A DNA stretch of 64,000 nt from JAGLOK01 sp963677605 (lineage in GTDB: Bacteria; Bacillota; Clostridia; Christensenellales; UMGS416): assembly GCA_963677605.2 (NCBI GenBank), contig CAXXDX010000007.1, positions 62,001 to 126,000 of the forward strand, written 5' to 3'. Position 1 is the stretch's first letter. Each line of letters starts with the position of its first letter. Under the pieces are notes generated by a model. The model was not told the DNA's origin, made no database searches, and worked only from the letters and a program-made list of their open reading frames with translations. This document shows positions 53,882-62,430 of this stretch, one piece after another. A program made the position numbers and the translations under genes.

Positions 53882-54016
53882 TTAAGCCGAAAGTTTCTTG
53901 CGGCCTCTTGAGCGGCGGCGTTTCAATACATTGCGGCCCTGTTTTGTTTTCATGCGTTTTCTGAAACCATGTTCTTTTTTGCGCTGGCGTACCTTTGGCT
54001 GTAATGTTCTTTTCAT
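53882..54016 (-). CDS. rpmH: 50S ribosomal protein L34
   Basis: A 44-residue very basic protein: it begins MKRTLQP and contains HGFRKRMKT and GRNVLKRRR, the L34 signature. Too short for most gene finders. An AAGGAG site precedes the ATG. First gene of the rpmH-rnpA-yidD-yidC-khpB operon. Confidence 0.97.
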   Translation of the reverse strand: MKRTLQPKVRQRKKEHGFRKRMKTKQGRNVLKRRRSRGRKKLSA

Positions 54017-54035
54017 TATATAAATCTCCTTTTAT

Positions 54036-54131
54036 TCAAAGGGGCTTAATTACTACGTCTTCTCCTGCTGCGAAAACTAAAGTTTCCTCATTGCTGCCGG
54101 ATTTTAACGTGCACTCGCCCATATTATTCAT
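54036..54131 (-). CDS. Possible 31-codon ORF in the rpmH leader
   Basis: An open frame of 31 codons (MNNMGECTLK..., ending VVIKPL) begins about 8 bases after the predicted transcription start and ends 20 bp before the rpmH ATG. It has no clear ribosome site at either of its two ATGs, so it could only be read in a leaderless-like way. It may be a chance frame in a structured leader. Confidence 0.3.
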   Translation of the reverse strand: MNNMGECTLKSGSNEETLVFAAGEDVVIKPL

Positions 54132-54145
54132 AAAAATACCATGTA

Positions 54146-54174
54146 ATTATACTTAAACAGCTAACCGTTGTCAA
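54146..54174 (-). promoter_or_regulatory. Consensus promoter of the rpmH operon
   Basis: On the minus strand -35 TTGACA (54174-54169), a 17-bp spacer and -10 TATAAT (54151-54146), an exact sigma-A match. The leader to rpmH is about 120 bases. No DnaA boxes are present here, unlike the usual dnaA-rpmH junction. Confidence 0.82.
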
Positions 54175-54208
54175 TGAATAATCTTCACAAGGTATAAATA
54201 TAAGTCAT

Positions 54209-54472
54209 TCAGCCATTTAAAGCCTTTTCATACACCTTCATAACCTTCTTTTTGGTAGTCGCGCCTTCATGCACTTTTTCGCCGTCAACATAGTAGGTCG
54301 GAACATACCAGTAATCATATTGATTTGCAATATCCGGATGCCTTACCTCATCGATTATCTCAATATCAATATCCTTATATTCCGGGTGCTCCGTTAAAAG
54401 CGCATCCATCCATCTGTGAGCCATCCTGCAAAAAGGGCAGGAAGCCATCGTAAACATTGTTATCTTTTTCAT
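54209..54472 (-). CDS. Glutaredoxin/thioredoxin-fold protein
   Basis: An 87-residue thioredoxin-fold protein with active-site CPFC at 12-15 and the cis-proline region VPTYYVDG near 57-64. It likely exchanges dithiols, and such CPFC forms in anaerobes may pair with thioredoxin reductase-like flavins. It sits 15 bp past the TetR gene of the RND operon and is probably co-transcribed. Confidence 0.85.
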   Translation of the reverse strand: MKKITMFTMASCPFCRMAHRWMDALLTEHPEYKDIDIEIIDEVRHPDIANQYDYWYVPTYYVDGEKVHEGATTKKKVMKVYEKALNG

Positions 54473-54487
54473 ATTACCCTCATTATT

Positions 54488-55093
54488 TTATACTAACATT
54501 TTAACTGCCATGTCATACATAAGTTTTGTATACTCACGTGCAGGCATACCGTAATATATGCTTTCTTCATGCGCATGTCTCGCTGCTGCCGAAAAAAGCA
54601 TCTGTGCCACAGCAAGCCTTGTAAACTCCGAATGATCCCCGGATATCACTCCGTCTTTTTTGCCAAGCTCAATCAGCCTTAAAAGTTTTATATGATATCT
54701 TTTTTTTGTCTCCTCCAGCAGTCCCTTCATCTTTGAATCCAGCGCCGGAGTTAAAAGCGGGAAGTAATTCGCATTGGTAACCGCACAGAATATCTTGTAA
54801 TACTTATCCATGGCTTTTATATGCTCAGCCATAAATCCGAGCATAACTTCTTTAAATCCGTCCTTATCATTATATACGTATTCCGTAATTTTTTGCATAG
54901 TGGATTTGATGAAATACTGAGCTGCCTCAAATATCATCTGGTCCTTGTTCGAAAAATACATATACACGCTGCCTTTTCCGATTCCCGCGCGAAGAGCAAT
55001 ATCGCTTACGGTAATGGATGCAAGGTCTCCTGTTTCAAGGACAGCTTTAAATATCGCATCGAATATTTTATCTTTTTTTTCCTGTTTATTCAT
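54488..55093 (-). CDS. TetR/AcrR family repressor of the RND pump
   Basis: A 201-residue TetR regulator. The helix-turn-helix is at about 24-50 (ITVSDIALRAGIGKGSVYMYFSNK). It overlaps the pump gene by 8 bp, so it is made with it and can close a feedback loop. The palindrome at 58349-58366 over the pump promoter is its likely operator. Confidence 0.9.
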   Translation of the reverse strand: MNKQEKKDKIFDAIFKAVLETGDLASITVSDIALRAGIGKGSVYMYFSNKDQMIFEAAQYFIKSTMQKITEYVYNDKDGFKEVMLGFMAEHIKAMDKYYKIFCAVTNANYFPLLTPALDSKMKGLLEETKKRYHIKLLRLIELGKKDGVISGDHSEFTRLAVAQMLFSAAARHAHEESIYYGMPAREYTKLMYDMAVKMLV

Positions 55094-58000
55094 CTGCAGC
55101 TTTAATCATCTTTTTCTTGTTTTTATAGTCTTTGTCAAACGACGCATACATCGCAGGGATTACTATTAGCGTAAGCGCTGTTGAAAATATCAGCCCACCG
55201 ATTGCAGTTATAGCAAGAGGCTGCATCATTTCAGCACCGCGGCCTATACCAACCGACATCGTAGACAGCGCAAAGATGGTGGTAAGCGCAGTCATAACAA
55301 TCGGGCGAAGCCTTGTGCGTCCGGCCTTCATAATCGCCTTGTGTGAGCTCATTCCGCGAGCTTTCAGCTGGTTTATATAGTCCACAAGAACTATTCCGTT
55401 GTTAACCACGATACCCGCAAGAATTATCATGCCTATTAGCGCCACAACCGAAAGCGGTGTGTTTGTGACAATAAGCGCGAGGAATCCGCCGGTAAAGGCA
55501 AGCGGTATAGCAAACATTACGATAAACGGATATTTAAATGACTCAAACTGAGCAGCCATTACCATGTAGATAAGGGCAACAGCCATAGCAAGCGCCAGTA
55601 TCAAGTCATGAAGCGCGCTGTTTATTTCTTCGCTTTCGCCTACAAGTTCCACAGTGTATCCCTCAGGAACTTCGATATCTTCCAGCGCTTCTTTAACATC
55701 ATCTCCTACGATGCCGATGTTATATCCGTCTTCAAGCTCAGCTTCCACAGTAATTGTGCGCTCCTGATTGTTGCGCGTAATGCTCGCATATCCGGATTCT
55801 TCCGTTACGTCCGCAACGTCGCGCAGTTTAACTGTTTCTCCAAGCGGGGTTGTTATCTCAAGATTTTTTATCTGCCTCAGGGAAAGCTCTCCGTCGCTTC
55901 CGTTTTTGACAATTATATCATAGTCACGGCTTCCGAGCGTAAGCTCTCCCGTTTTGTTGTTGGGGTTTACCGCGCTGTCCACGGCAGCAAACACCTGAGC
56001 TACAGTAAGCGAGTTTTCAATCGCACGGTCTTTATCTACAGTTACCTTCAATGCAGGTGCGCCTTTTGATATTCCGTCTGTTATTTCGGTTGTGCCTTCG
56101 GTGTCTTCAACAATGTCTGCCACTTGTTTTGCAAGGCTTTCAAGCTCACTGAACTCTAGTCCGCGGATTTCAACGGATATTCCCGAGCCCATCATTGCCG
56201 ACATGTCCATTGCCTGTCCGCTCACTTCAAACTCTGCATCAAGCTCATCCAGTGCGTCACGGATTTCCTGCTCAACCTCGGATGTTATGTACTCGCTGTC
56301 CGGTTCCAAAAGTATGTTTATAGTTCCCGAGCCGGATGTTCCACCTGAGCCAAAGCTCATCATGTCCGAGCCGATAAACGCACCTACAGTGTCCACGCCT
56401 TCGATGTCCTGAACCTTTTGAGTTGCTTTGTCCAGCATGTCTGCCGTTTCGTTAAAAGTGGAACCCAAAGGCATGTTAAGCGTAATGGATATCTGCCCCG
56501 AGTCCGACTCAGGGAAATATTCCGTTCCTATCTGCAAAGAGCCGTAAATGCTTCCCGCAAACAAAAGAATTACAACTACAATTACAACAGCTTTGTGCCT
56601 GAGTGCGCCTTTAAGCACTCTTTTATAGAATTTATCAACAGCCTTCTGCGCTCTGCCTTTCTTTTTAAGCGTTACGTTTGCAAGCAGCTTTGATGACGCC
56701 ATCGGCACAAATGTCAGCGCTATCGCAAGAGATGCAAGAAGAGAAGCTGAAATGGTCCATGCCATTTCTTTAAATATCTCAGCTGTCATTCCTTCAAGGA
56801 AAACTATGGGCAAAAATACCGATATGGTTGTGATGGTTGATGCCGTGATAGCCCCTGCCACCTGCTTTGCGCCGGTAATGGCGGAGTATTTCGCATCCTT
56901 GCCTTTTGCCCTGATTCTGTATATGTTTTCAATAACAACAATGGAGTTATCCACAAGCATTCCGATTCCCAGCGCAAGACCGCCCATAGAAACAATGTTT
57001 AACGTTATATCCATGAAGTATATGAGTATAAACGCCGCAAGCAGGCTTATCGGGATTGCAACGCCAACGACAAATGTCGGACGAAGGTCTTTAAGGAAGA
57101 GTATAAGGATAAATACAGCAAGCAAACCGCCGTAGATTAGATTGTTTGTAACATTGCCGACAGCCATGTCTATATATTCAGCCTGATCCATGAGTGTAAC
57201 TATCTCGACATCTTCAAACTCGTCTTCTATTGCATCAAACTCTTCGCGGATTGACGACACAACATCGCTTGTTGCATAGTTGCTCTGCTTTTGAAGAGAA
57301 ACAGATATCGCATCCTCGCCGTTTACCTTGGAGTAGTTTTCGTCAGCAGTATCCACAAGCTTAACTTCTGCAATGTCGGATACTGCAAATTCTTTGTCGC
57401 CGTTGCTGAAAATCGTTAGGTTTTTAATGTCATCCATGTCGGAAAGCTGGTCGCCGACCCTTATAAGATAAAGCTGGTCGTCTTCTTTAGCATATCCTGA
57501 CGGCATCTCGAAGTTTTGTCCCTGCAGAATGCCTTTTACTGAATCCTCGCTGATAAAAGTCTGGTATGATATATCCGGTTCGGGAAGATCCGCTTCCTCC
57601 ATCGTGACTTTTTCAAGACCGGCTTCAGCGCGCTGGGCATTAACCTCGTCCAGCATCTGCTGCATGACGCTGTCTTTTAAGTCTTCATTCAACTGATCGT
57701 TTATATCTTCAAGCTTATCTTCATCAAGGGTAATCTGCACCTTGTTCTGCGCTCCGCCGCTCATGGTGAGCGTTGCAACTCCCTCGATGCGCTCAATTCT
57801 TGGCAGGATTTCATCCTCAATCCAGTAGCTGGCTTCGGAAATATCCATATCATCAACCGATATGGAGAAATTTAAAACAGGCATCATGTCCGGATTAAAC
57901 TTCATTATCCTCGGGCTTTGTGCCTCAGCCGGCAGATATCCGGAAATCATGTCCAGCTTTTCGCGCATATCAATCATCGCGGAATCCATGTTGGTTGCGG

Positions 58001-58289
58001 TATTAAACTCCAGTATCACAGTCGAGTTTCCTTCCGACGACACGGATTGTATCTCTTTTATGTTGCTTACAGTCGCCATCGTGCTTTCGATGGGATTTGT
58101 AATCATCATTTCCACACGCTCGGGGCTTGCACCCTCATATGACGTAAATATTACCGCGTACGGCAGATTCATGTTGGGAAAGAGAGCAGTAGAAAGCGAT
58201 GTGACTGAAATCACACCAATTGCCGCAACTATCAAAACCACCATTACGACAGTTACCGGCCTTTTAACAGAAAATCCTGGTATATTCAT
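55086..58289 (-). CDS. RND-family efflux pump (HAE1/AcrB-like)
   Basis: A 1067-residue resistance-nodulation-division transporter with 12 transmembrane helices and two large extracytoplasmic loops (about 35-340 and 560-850). N-terminal FSVKRPVTVVM and the segment GMLVDNSIVVIENIYR near helix 4 (acid pair for the proton relay) are typical of AcrB/HAE1. An acidic insert (about 200-260) lengthens the first loop. There is no membrane-fusion or outer-membrane gene in the window, as in other Gram-positive HAE1 pumps, so it would work in the single membrane. Start ATG after GGAGGAT. Confidence 0.92.
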   Translation of the reverse strand: MNIPGFSVKRPVTVVMVVLIVAAIGVISVTSLSTALFPNMNLPYAVIFTSYEGASPERVEMMITNPIESTMATVSNIKEIQSVSSEGNSTVILEFNTATNMDSAMIDMREKLDMISGYLPAEAQSPRIMKFNPDMMPVLNFSISVDDMDISEASYWIEDEILPRIERIEGVATLTMSGGAQNKVQITLDEDKLEDINDQLNEDLKDSVMQQMLDEVNAQRAEAGLEKVTMEEADLPEPDISYQTFISEDSVKGILQGQNFEMPSGYAKEDDQLYLIRVGDQLSDMDDIKNLTIFSNGDKEFAVSDIAEVKLVDTADENYSKVNGEDAISVSLQKQSNYATSDVVSSIREEFDAIEDEFEDVEIVTLMDQAEYIDMAVGNVTNNLIYGGLLAVFILILFLKDLRPTFVVGVAIPISLLAAFILIYFMDITLNIVSMGGLALGIGMLVDNSIVVIENIYRIRAKGKDAKYSAITGAKQVAGAITASTITTISVFLPIVFLEGMTAEIFKEMAWTISASLLASLAIALTFVPMASSKLLANVTLKKKGRAQKAVDKFYKRVLKGALRHKAVVIVVVILLFAGSIYGSLQIGTEYFPESDSGQISITLNMPLGSTFNETADMLDKATQKVQDIEGVDTVGAFIGSDMMSFGSGGTSGSGTINILLEPDSEYITSEVEQEIRDALDELDAEFEVSGQAMDMSAMMGSGISVEIRGLEFSELESLAKQVADIVEDTEGTTEITDGISKGAPALKVTVDKDRAIENSLTVAQVFAAVDSAVNPNNKTGELTLGSRDYDIIVKNGSDGELSLRQIKNLEITTPLGETVKLRDVADVTEESGYASITRNNQERTITVEAELEDGYNIGIVGDDVKEALEDIEVPEGYTVELVGESEEINSALHDLILALAMAVALIYMVMAAQFESFKYPFIVMFAIPLAFTGGFLALIVTNTPLSVVALIGMIILAGIVVNNGIVLVDYINQLKARGMSSHKAIMKAGRTRLRPIVMTALTTIFALSTMSVGIGRGAEMMQPLAITAIGGLIFSTALTLIVIPAMYASFDKDYKNKKKMIKAADE

Positions 58290-58348
58290 TTAATCCTCCA
58301 TATAGAAAACATATATTTCAATTTACAGGCAAACGCCTAAACAGGCAG

Positions 58349-58397
58349 ACTGACCGCCCGGTCAGTTTAATATATTCCTCTTTATAGGGCATGTCAA
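58349..58397 (-). promoter_or_regulatory. RND operon promoter with TetR operator
   Basis: On the minus strand -35 TTGACA (58397-58392), a 17-bp spacer and -10 TATATT (58374-58369). Directly downstream lies an inverted repeat, ACTGACCG-CC-CGGTCAGT (58349-58366), that covers the start site. The rest of the 58290-58600 gap is A+T-rich; a TATAAT near 58559 may serve the DUF5711 gene on the plus strand. Confidence 0.8.
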
Positions 58398-58600
58398 CAG
58401 ACATTGCTTTAATAAATATAAACATTTTGTTAAAGTATGCCGTTTGGAGTTATATCAGGCGTTTTTTCATACATTAAATTAGTATAGATGTAAAAATAAT
58501 CAAGCCGATAAGGCCAATTTAAGTTTACCGCTGTTGCGTATCATAATATATATAATGTATAATACATAAATGAAATTGGGCTGATGCCAAGGAGAAATTA

Positions 58601-59710
58601 ATGCGATACAGCACTAGAGTTCGCTTAAAAAAATATATATACATCGCAATAGCTATAGTAGTATTTATAGGACTGAATATACTTATATTCACAACGCTTA
58701 TAAATAAAAGCCAGTCTATACAAAAAAGCGCTGTGCTCATTGCAAGCGGAGAAAACGCAAAAGCATATCCATATGAAAACGGCGTTATAACAGTAAACGG
58801 CACTCAGGTAATATCATATGATTATCTGGGGCAGATTCAATATACATGGGAAGCTCCGCGGGAAGCGATGGATGCCTACAGAAACGACGGAGTCACAATA
58901 CTCTGGCACACCAATATAGCCGTTCTTTTGGACAACACAGGCGAAGTGCTGTGCGTTCAGGAAATGCCCAACAGCGGAACAATACTTTTCGGCACATGCA
59001 ATTCAGAGCAGTTTGCAGTGGCAGTTATCGAAGAAGGCCAGTCCAAAGTCCGCGTATATGATTTTAACAAGATAGAAATATGGACAAACCTGTTTCCGGA
59101 CATGTCAGTTTTAAGCATTGGCTATTTCGGCGAATCGTATGACCAGCTTTGGTCGCTTGCGCTTGATTTCCACGGAACAATTCCCATTACAAGGCTTTAT
59201 ACAAACTATCCCGGAAGCTCGCAGACAGGCAGAATCACGGTAAACGACCAGATATGCTATGCTCTTGAGCCGCTTCGCGAATCAATATACATAATAGGAA
59301 CCAGCCACATACAGGAAAGAACCTATACCGATACGAAGCTGTCGGAGATACTGATTAACGGGTGGGCGCTTCAAAGCAGCCTGGTTACAGACAGCGATGA
59401 AGCTTCCTTCCTGTTTGCACCGGTTGACACCACAGGAAACAATGTTCCTCTTTCATCGCTGTGGTATATTTCCCAAACGGGCGAGCAGTATAGAATTTCA
59501 ATGCCTGCCGACATTAAAAGCGCAACGCTTACGGACAGGAAGATATATGCCATATCAGACGAAGGCATATATTTCATGAACTTCAACGGACAAAACAGAA
59601 GCTTTGCAAAGCTAAACTTCAGAATTGATGAAGTTGTGGGCGTGTGCAAAGGAAAGTCGGCTGTTTTGCGCACGGGCAATGATTATTACATAATCAGCCT
59701 TAACAAATAA
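58601..59710 (+). CDS. DUF5711 family membrane-anchored beta-propeller-like protein
   Basis: A 369-residue protein: basic N-terminus, one transmembrane helix (about 12-33), then a long extracytoplasmic beta-rich region with repeated blades such as VITVNGTQVISYDYLG and IAVLLDNTGEVLC. It matches DUF5711, found in Firmicutes, of unknown role. It opens an operon with CvpA-like and polymer-ligase genes (14-bp gaps), suggesting envelope or polysaccharide work. Confidence 0.82.
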   Translation: MRYSTRVRLKKYIYIAIAIVVFIGLNILIFTTLINKSQSIQKSAVLIASGENAKAYPYENGVITVNGTQVISYDYLGQIQYTWEAPREAMDAYRNDGVTILWHTNIAVLLDNTGEVLCVQEMPNSGTILFGTCNSEQFAVAVIEEGQSKVRVYDFNKIEIWTNLFPDMSVLSIGYFGESYDQLWSLALDFHGTIPITRLYTNYPGSSQTGRITVNDQICYALEPLRESIYIIGTSHIQERTYTDTKLSEILINGWALQSSLVTDSDEASFLFAPVDTTGNNVPLSSLWYISQTGEQYRISMPADIKSATLTDRKIYAISDEGIYFMNFNGQNRSFAKLNFRIDEVVGVCKGKSAVLRTGNDYYIISLNK

Positions 59711-59724
59711 AGGAGACTTGTGCT

Positions 59725-60429
59725 TTGATAGATTTAGCAATATTTGCGCTGTTTATAATATTTGCCGTAGCAGGATACCATAAGGCTTTCTTAAAGGCTG
59801 GATTAAACATCATCACGTATTTTGTGTCGCTGCTCGGGGCAATGTGGGTTCACTCCCAGCTAGCACAGACCATACACACATCGGGAAAAGTCATTCCGCT
59901 TATAGTCCACTATTCGGAAAGCTCAACAATGCTTGATTCGATAGAAAGCTTCAGAGCGGTAGCAACAGACCTTTCACCTGACGCACTAAGTGAAATTGTT
60001 GCAAAATCAAACATACCTTATCCGCTTCCGGACCTTCTTATACAAAATGTTCAAAGTGCAGCCTTTACTCAGGACGGACTTGTTACACTCGGCGATTATC
60101 TTTCAATGACGATAGCACACATGGCGGTAAATCTTTTTAGCTTTATAGCTGTTTTCATGTGTTTTTATATTGTGTTCAATATCCTTATCAGTCTATATGA
60201 TTATGTGTTTAAGTTCCCAGTATTAAAGCTGTTTGACAATGCTTCGGGCGCGCTATTAGGCTTTATTCAGGGCTTTTTGCTTATGTTTTTAATCTTTTCG
60301 GTTGTTCCCGTTGTTCTGGCTTTTCTGCCTTTTCAGGAGATATCCGACCTTATCGAAAACAGCGCAATGGGAAGATTCTATTATCATTCCAACTTCATAA
60401 TCAATATGATAAAAGGGATAGTAAGTTAG
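59725..60429 (+). CDS. CvpA family membrane protein
   Basis: A 234-residue protein with four hydrophobic segments (about 3-22, 27-47, 125-150 and 178-205). DLAIFALFIIFAVAGYHKAF and the GALLGFIQGF segment are CvpA signatures. E. coli CvpA is linked to colicin V production and envelope homeostasis. The start is TTG 59725, after AAAGGAGA. Middle gene of the DUF5711-CvpA-ligase operon. Confidence 0.85.
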   Translation: MIDLAIFALFIIFAVAGYHKAFLKAGLNIITYFVSLLGAMWVHSQLAQTIHTSGKVIPLIVHYSESSTMLDSIESFRAVATDLSPDALSEIVAKSNIPYPLPDLLIQNVQSAAFTQDGLVTLGDYLSMTIAHMAVNLFSFIAVFMCFYIVFNILISLYDYVFKFPVLKLFDNASGALLGFIQGFLLMFLIFSVVPVVLAFLPFQEISDLIENSAMGRFYYHSNFIINMIKGIVS

Positions 60430-60442
60430 CGGGGTATATAGT

Positions 60443-61852
60443 TTGGAAAACACTTTAAAAAAGATAAATCTCAGCCAAAGAGTAGGAGGACATTTTAAAA
60501 GCTGGTACAAACAGTTTTTAAGCTTTCTGCGCCTTATAAAGTTTGACATGGTTTTTGCCGCACTTTATATAACGGCGCTGATCTCTCCCACAGTTTCCGC
60601 TTTTACAAGAACCAAATTCGGATATCCTGCAATATTTCTTGTTTACATCGTGTGGTTTGTTTCCTGCATCTTAAGGGCTAAAAAACGCGGCAAAAAGTTT
60701 TTAATCGACAAAACCCGTATCGCAGAAGTCGTCGCTATGGTTATATGGCTTGTGTTTATCTCTGCCACTTTCCTTCTGGGAAGGGGAGAAAACGGATACT
60801 GGGCGCTTATATACACAATAATGTTTATGACAGTCTATATGATTGACTACCTTTACAGCATGTATAACGAACGCTATGTATTAAACGGTCTTATATATGT
60901 GGCGCTTTTTGTGTTCGCGGCCCATAGCCTTATATCAATATTTATGCTTGCAAAAGAGCCGTTTGTTGCTAGAGAGTTTAACGCATATTATTTTGACAGA
61001 ATATCATATTACGCCCCCATGGAATACAAAGGTCTGGGCTCTTATACATTCTTTACTTCACTTGCTATTGCAATACCGATATTTATTTTCATCACCGCAA
61101 GATTGAAGCACCGCATACTGCCGACCATACTCATTCTTCTGTGCGTAGCAGGATGTTTCTATGCGGCATACGCCGGGCTTATCATGATGCTAATAGTAAC
61201 GCTCGTTGTGCTTCTTATTTATGCATTTATCTTTTATCCCAACAAAAAGCACAAAAGAGCAATGATAGCTATTTTGCTTATATCCATCGTGCTTGTAATA
61301 AACCTGTTTGCATGGATACTTCCGCATGACACCAACGAAATGTACAAAGCCAAGCTTCGTTCGCTGCTTTTAACTACAATAGAAATAGACATAGCTCCTA
61401 AAGTTCCAAAGCCGGGTGAAGGCCCAAGCGACGCGGAAAAGAAATTGGAAGAGATAGAAGGCTCAAGATTTGAGTTTTATATGGTATCTCTCAGAACCTT
61501 CCTTAAGAAACCTCTGTTTGGCGTAGGTCCGTATTTTAAGACGGCAACAGTCGAAAACGGCATAGGAAACCACTCAAGCTGGCTTGACTATCTTGCAATG
61601 TACGGATTAATCGGCTGCTCGCCGCTTATCGCGTTTTTCGTGCTAGTATTCCGGCGAAGCATAAAGCTAACAGACTACTCCGCAACCAAAGTAATGCGAC
61701 TTACAGGCTGGGCGCTTTTCATGGGCTACGGCTTTTTAAACCCTGTGTTTACAGCCAAAAACTTCCCCGTAGTATTGATGCTGCTTGCATCCGGCGGGGT
61801 CGCAAGCGGACAGCTTGTGAAATTTGTGGATGTGTTTAAGAAGAAAAGTTAA
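60443..61852 (+). CDS. O-antigen ligase/polymerase family membrane protein
   Basis: A 469-residue protein with about ten transmembrane helices and one large extracytoplasmic loop (about 290-370). That loop ends in GSRFEFYMVSLRTFLKKPLFGVGPY and GNHSSWLDYLAMYG, as in the Wzy_C/O-antigen ligase family that joins glycans to lipids or polymers. The apparent start is TTG 60443. Last gene of its operon. The partner glycan may be the FucNAc polymer coded at 39-47 kb, but that is inference. Confidence 0.87.
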   Translation: MENTLKKINLSQRVGGHFKSWYKQFLSFLRLIKFDMVFAALYITALISPTVSAFTRTKFGYPAIFLVYIVWFVSCILRAKKRGKKFLIDKTRIAEVVAMVIWLVFISATFLLGRGENGYWALIYTIMFMTVYMIDYLYSMYNERYVLNGLIYVALFVFAAHSLISIFMLAKEPFVAREFNAYYFDRISYYAPMEYKGLGSYTFFTSLAIAIPIFIFITARLKHRILPTILILLCVAGCFYAAYAGLIMMLIVTLVVLLIYAFIFYPNKKHKRAMIAILLISIVLVINLFAWILPHDTNEMYKAKLRSLLLTTIEIDIAPKVPKPGEGPSDAEKKLEEIEGSRFEFYMVSLRTFLKKPLFGVGPYFKTATVENGIGNHSSWLDYLAMYGLIGCSPLIAFFVLVFRRSIKLTDYSATKVMRLTGWALFMGYGFLNPVFTAKNFPVVLMLLASGGVASGQLVKFVDVFKKKS

Positions 61853-61863
61853 GATATGAGAAT

Positions 61864-61892
61864 AACACCTGAAAATTCAGGTGTTTTTTTAT
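61864..61892 (+). terminator. Terminator of the O-antigen-ligase operon
   Basis: A perfect 10-bp stem (61864-61873 with 61876-61885), 2-nt loop, then seven T. It lies 12 bp past the stop codon. Confidence 0.78.
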
Positions 61893-61901
61893 TGCCCATT
61901 A

Positions 61902-62375
61902 TTATTGCGCAAATGCGGCCGCAAACATATCCACAGCCGAGTAATCCACTTTATCCTCACTGCCTTCGGTTTTCGCCACTTTCGTGTATATAAACTTGTC
62001 AAATGCTTTCATCTTGCCGGTGTCAAACGCACCTCCGAAGCCTTTTGTGACAGCTGCATGCTCAAGAAGCTCTTTCGGGAAATATCCCGCGATTTTTTCT
62101 TCCATCGGAGTATCATTGTCCAAGTGGCAGATATAAAGTCCTAACTTTTTTGTCAGCAGCATCTGAAGATTATTTTCGCAGTAAGCCTTCATCTTTTTAA
62201 GCATACCCATATATACAGGCGCGCCTATAATTACTGCATCATAACTTTCTATATCCGCAATTTTTCTGTCGAAATATCCGACAACATCCGCTCCGCCATC
62301 AATCTTTTCAGCAAGAAGCTCTGCGCATTTTTTGGTTGTTCCGTATTTGGAGTAGTAGAGTATCAATGTTTTCAT
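61902..62375 (-). CDS. Flavodoxin-domain protein
   Basis: A 157-residue FMN-binding fold. The phosphate loop YSKYGTTKKCAE at 8-19 and the aromatic loop IIGAPVYMG near 49-57 fit the flavodoxin_5/HemG-like group, which uses menadione-type electron transfer in relatives. Single gene, own start with GAGGAACTT. Confidence 0.88.
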   Translation of the reverse strand: MKTLILYYSKYGTTKKCAELLAEKIDGGADVVGYFDRKIADIESYDAVIIGAPVYMGMLKKMKAYCENNLQMLLTKKLGLYICHLDNDTPMEEKIAGYFPKELLEHAAVTKGFGGAFDTGKMKAFDKFIYTKVAKTEGSEDKVDYSAVDMFAAAFAQ

Positions 62376-62430
62376 AATAAGTTCCTCCGTAAAGAATATA
62401 TAACCGCTGTTGATATTTCATAACACAGCT

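Noticed and set aside
54017..54208. Origin at the rpmH promoter
   Set aside because: No DnaA boxes here and no dnaA on the far side; a plain strong promoter explains the region.
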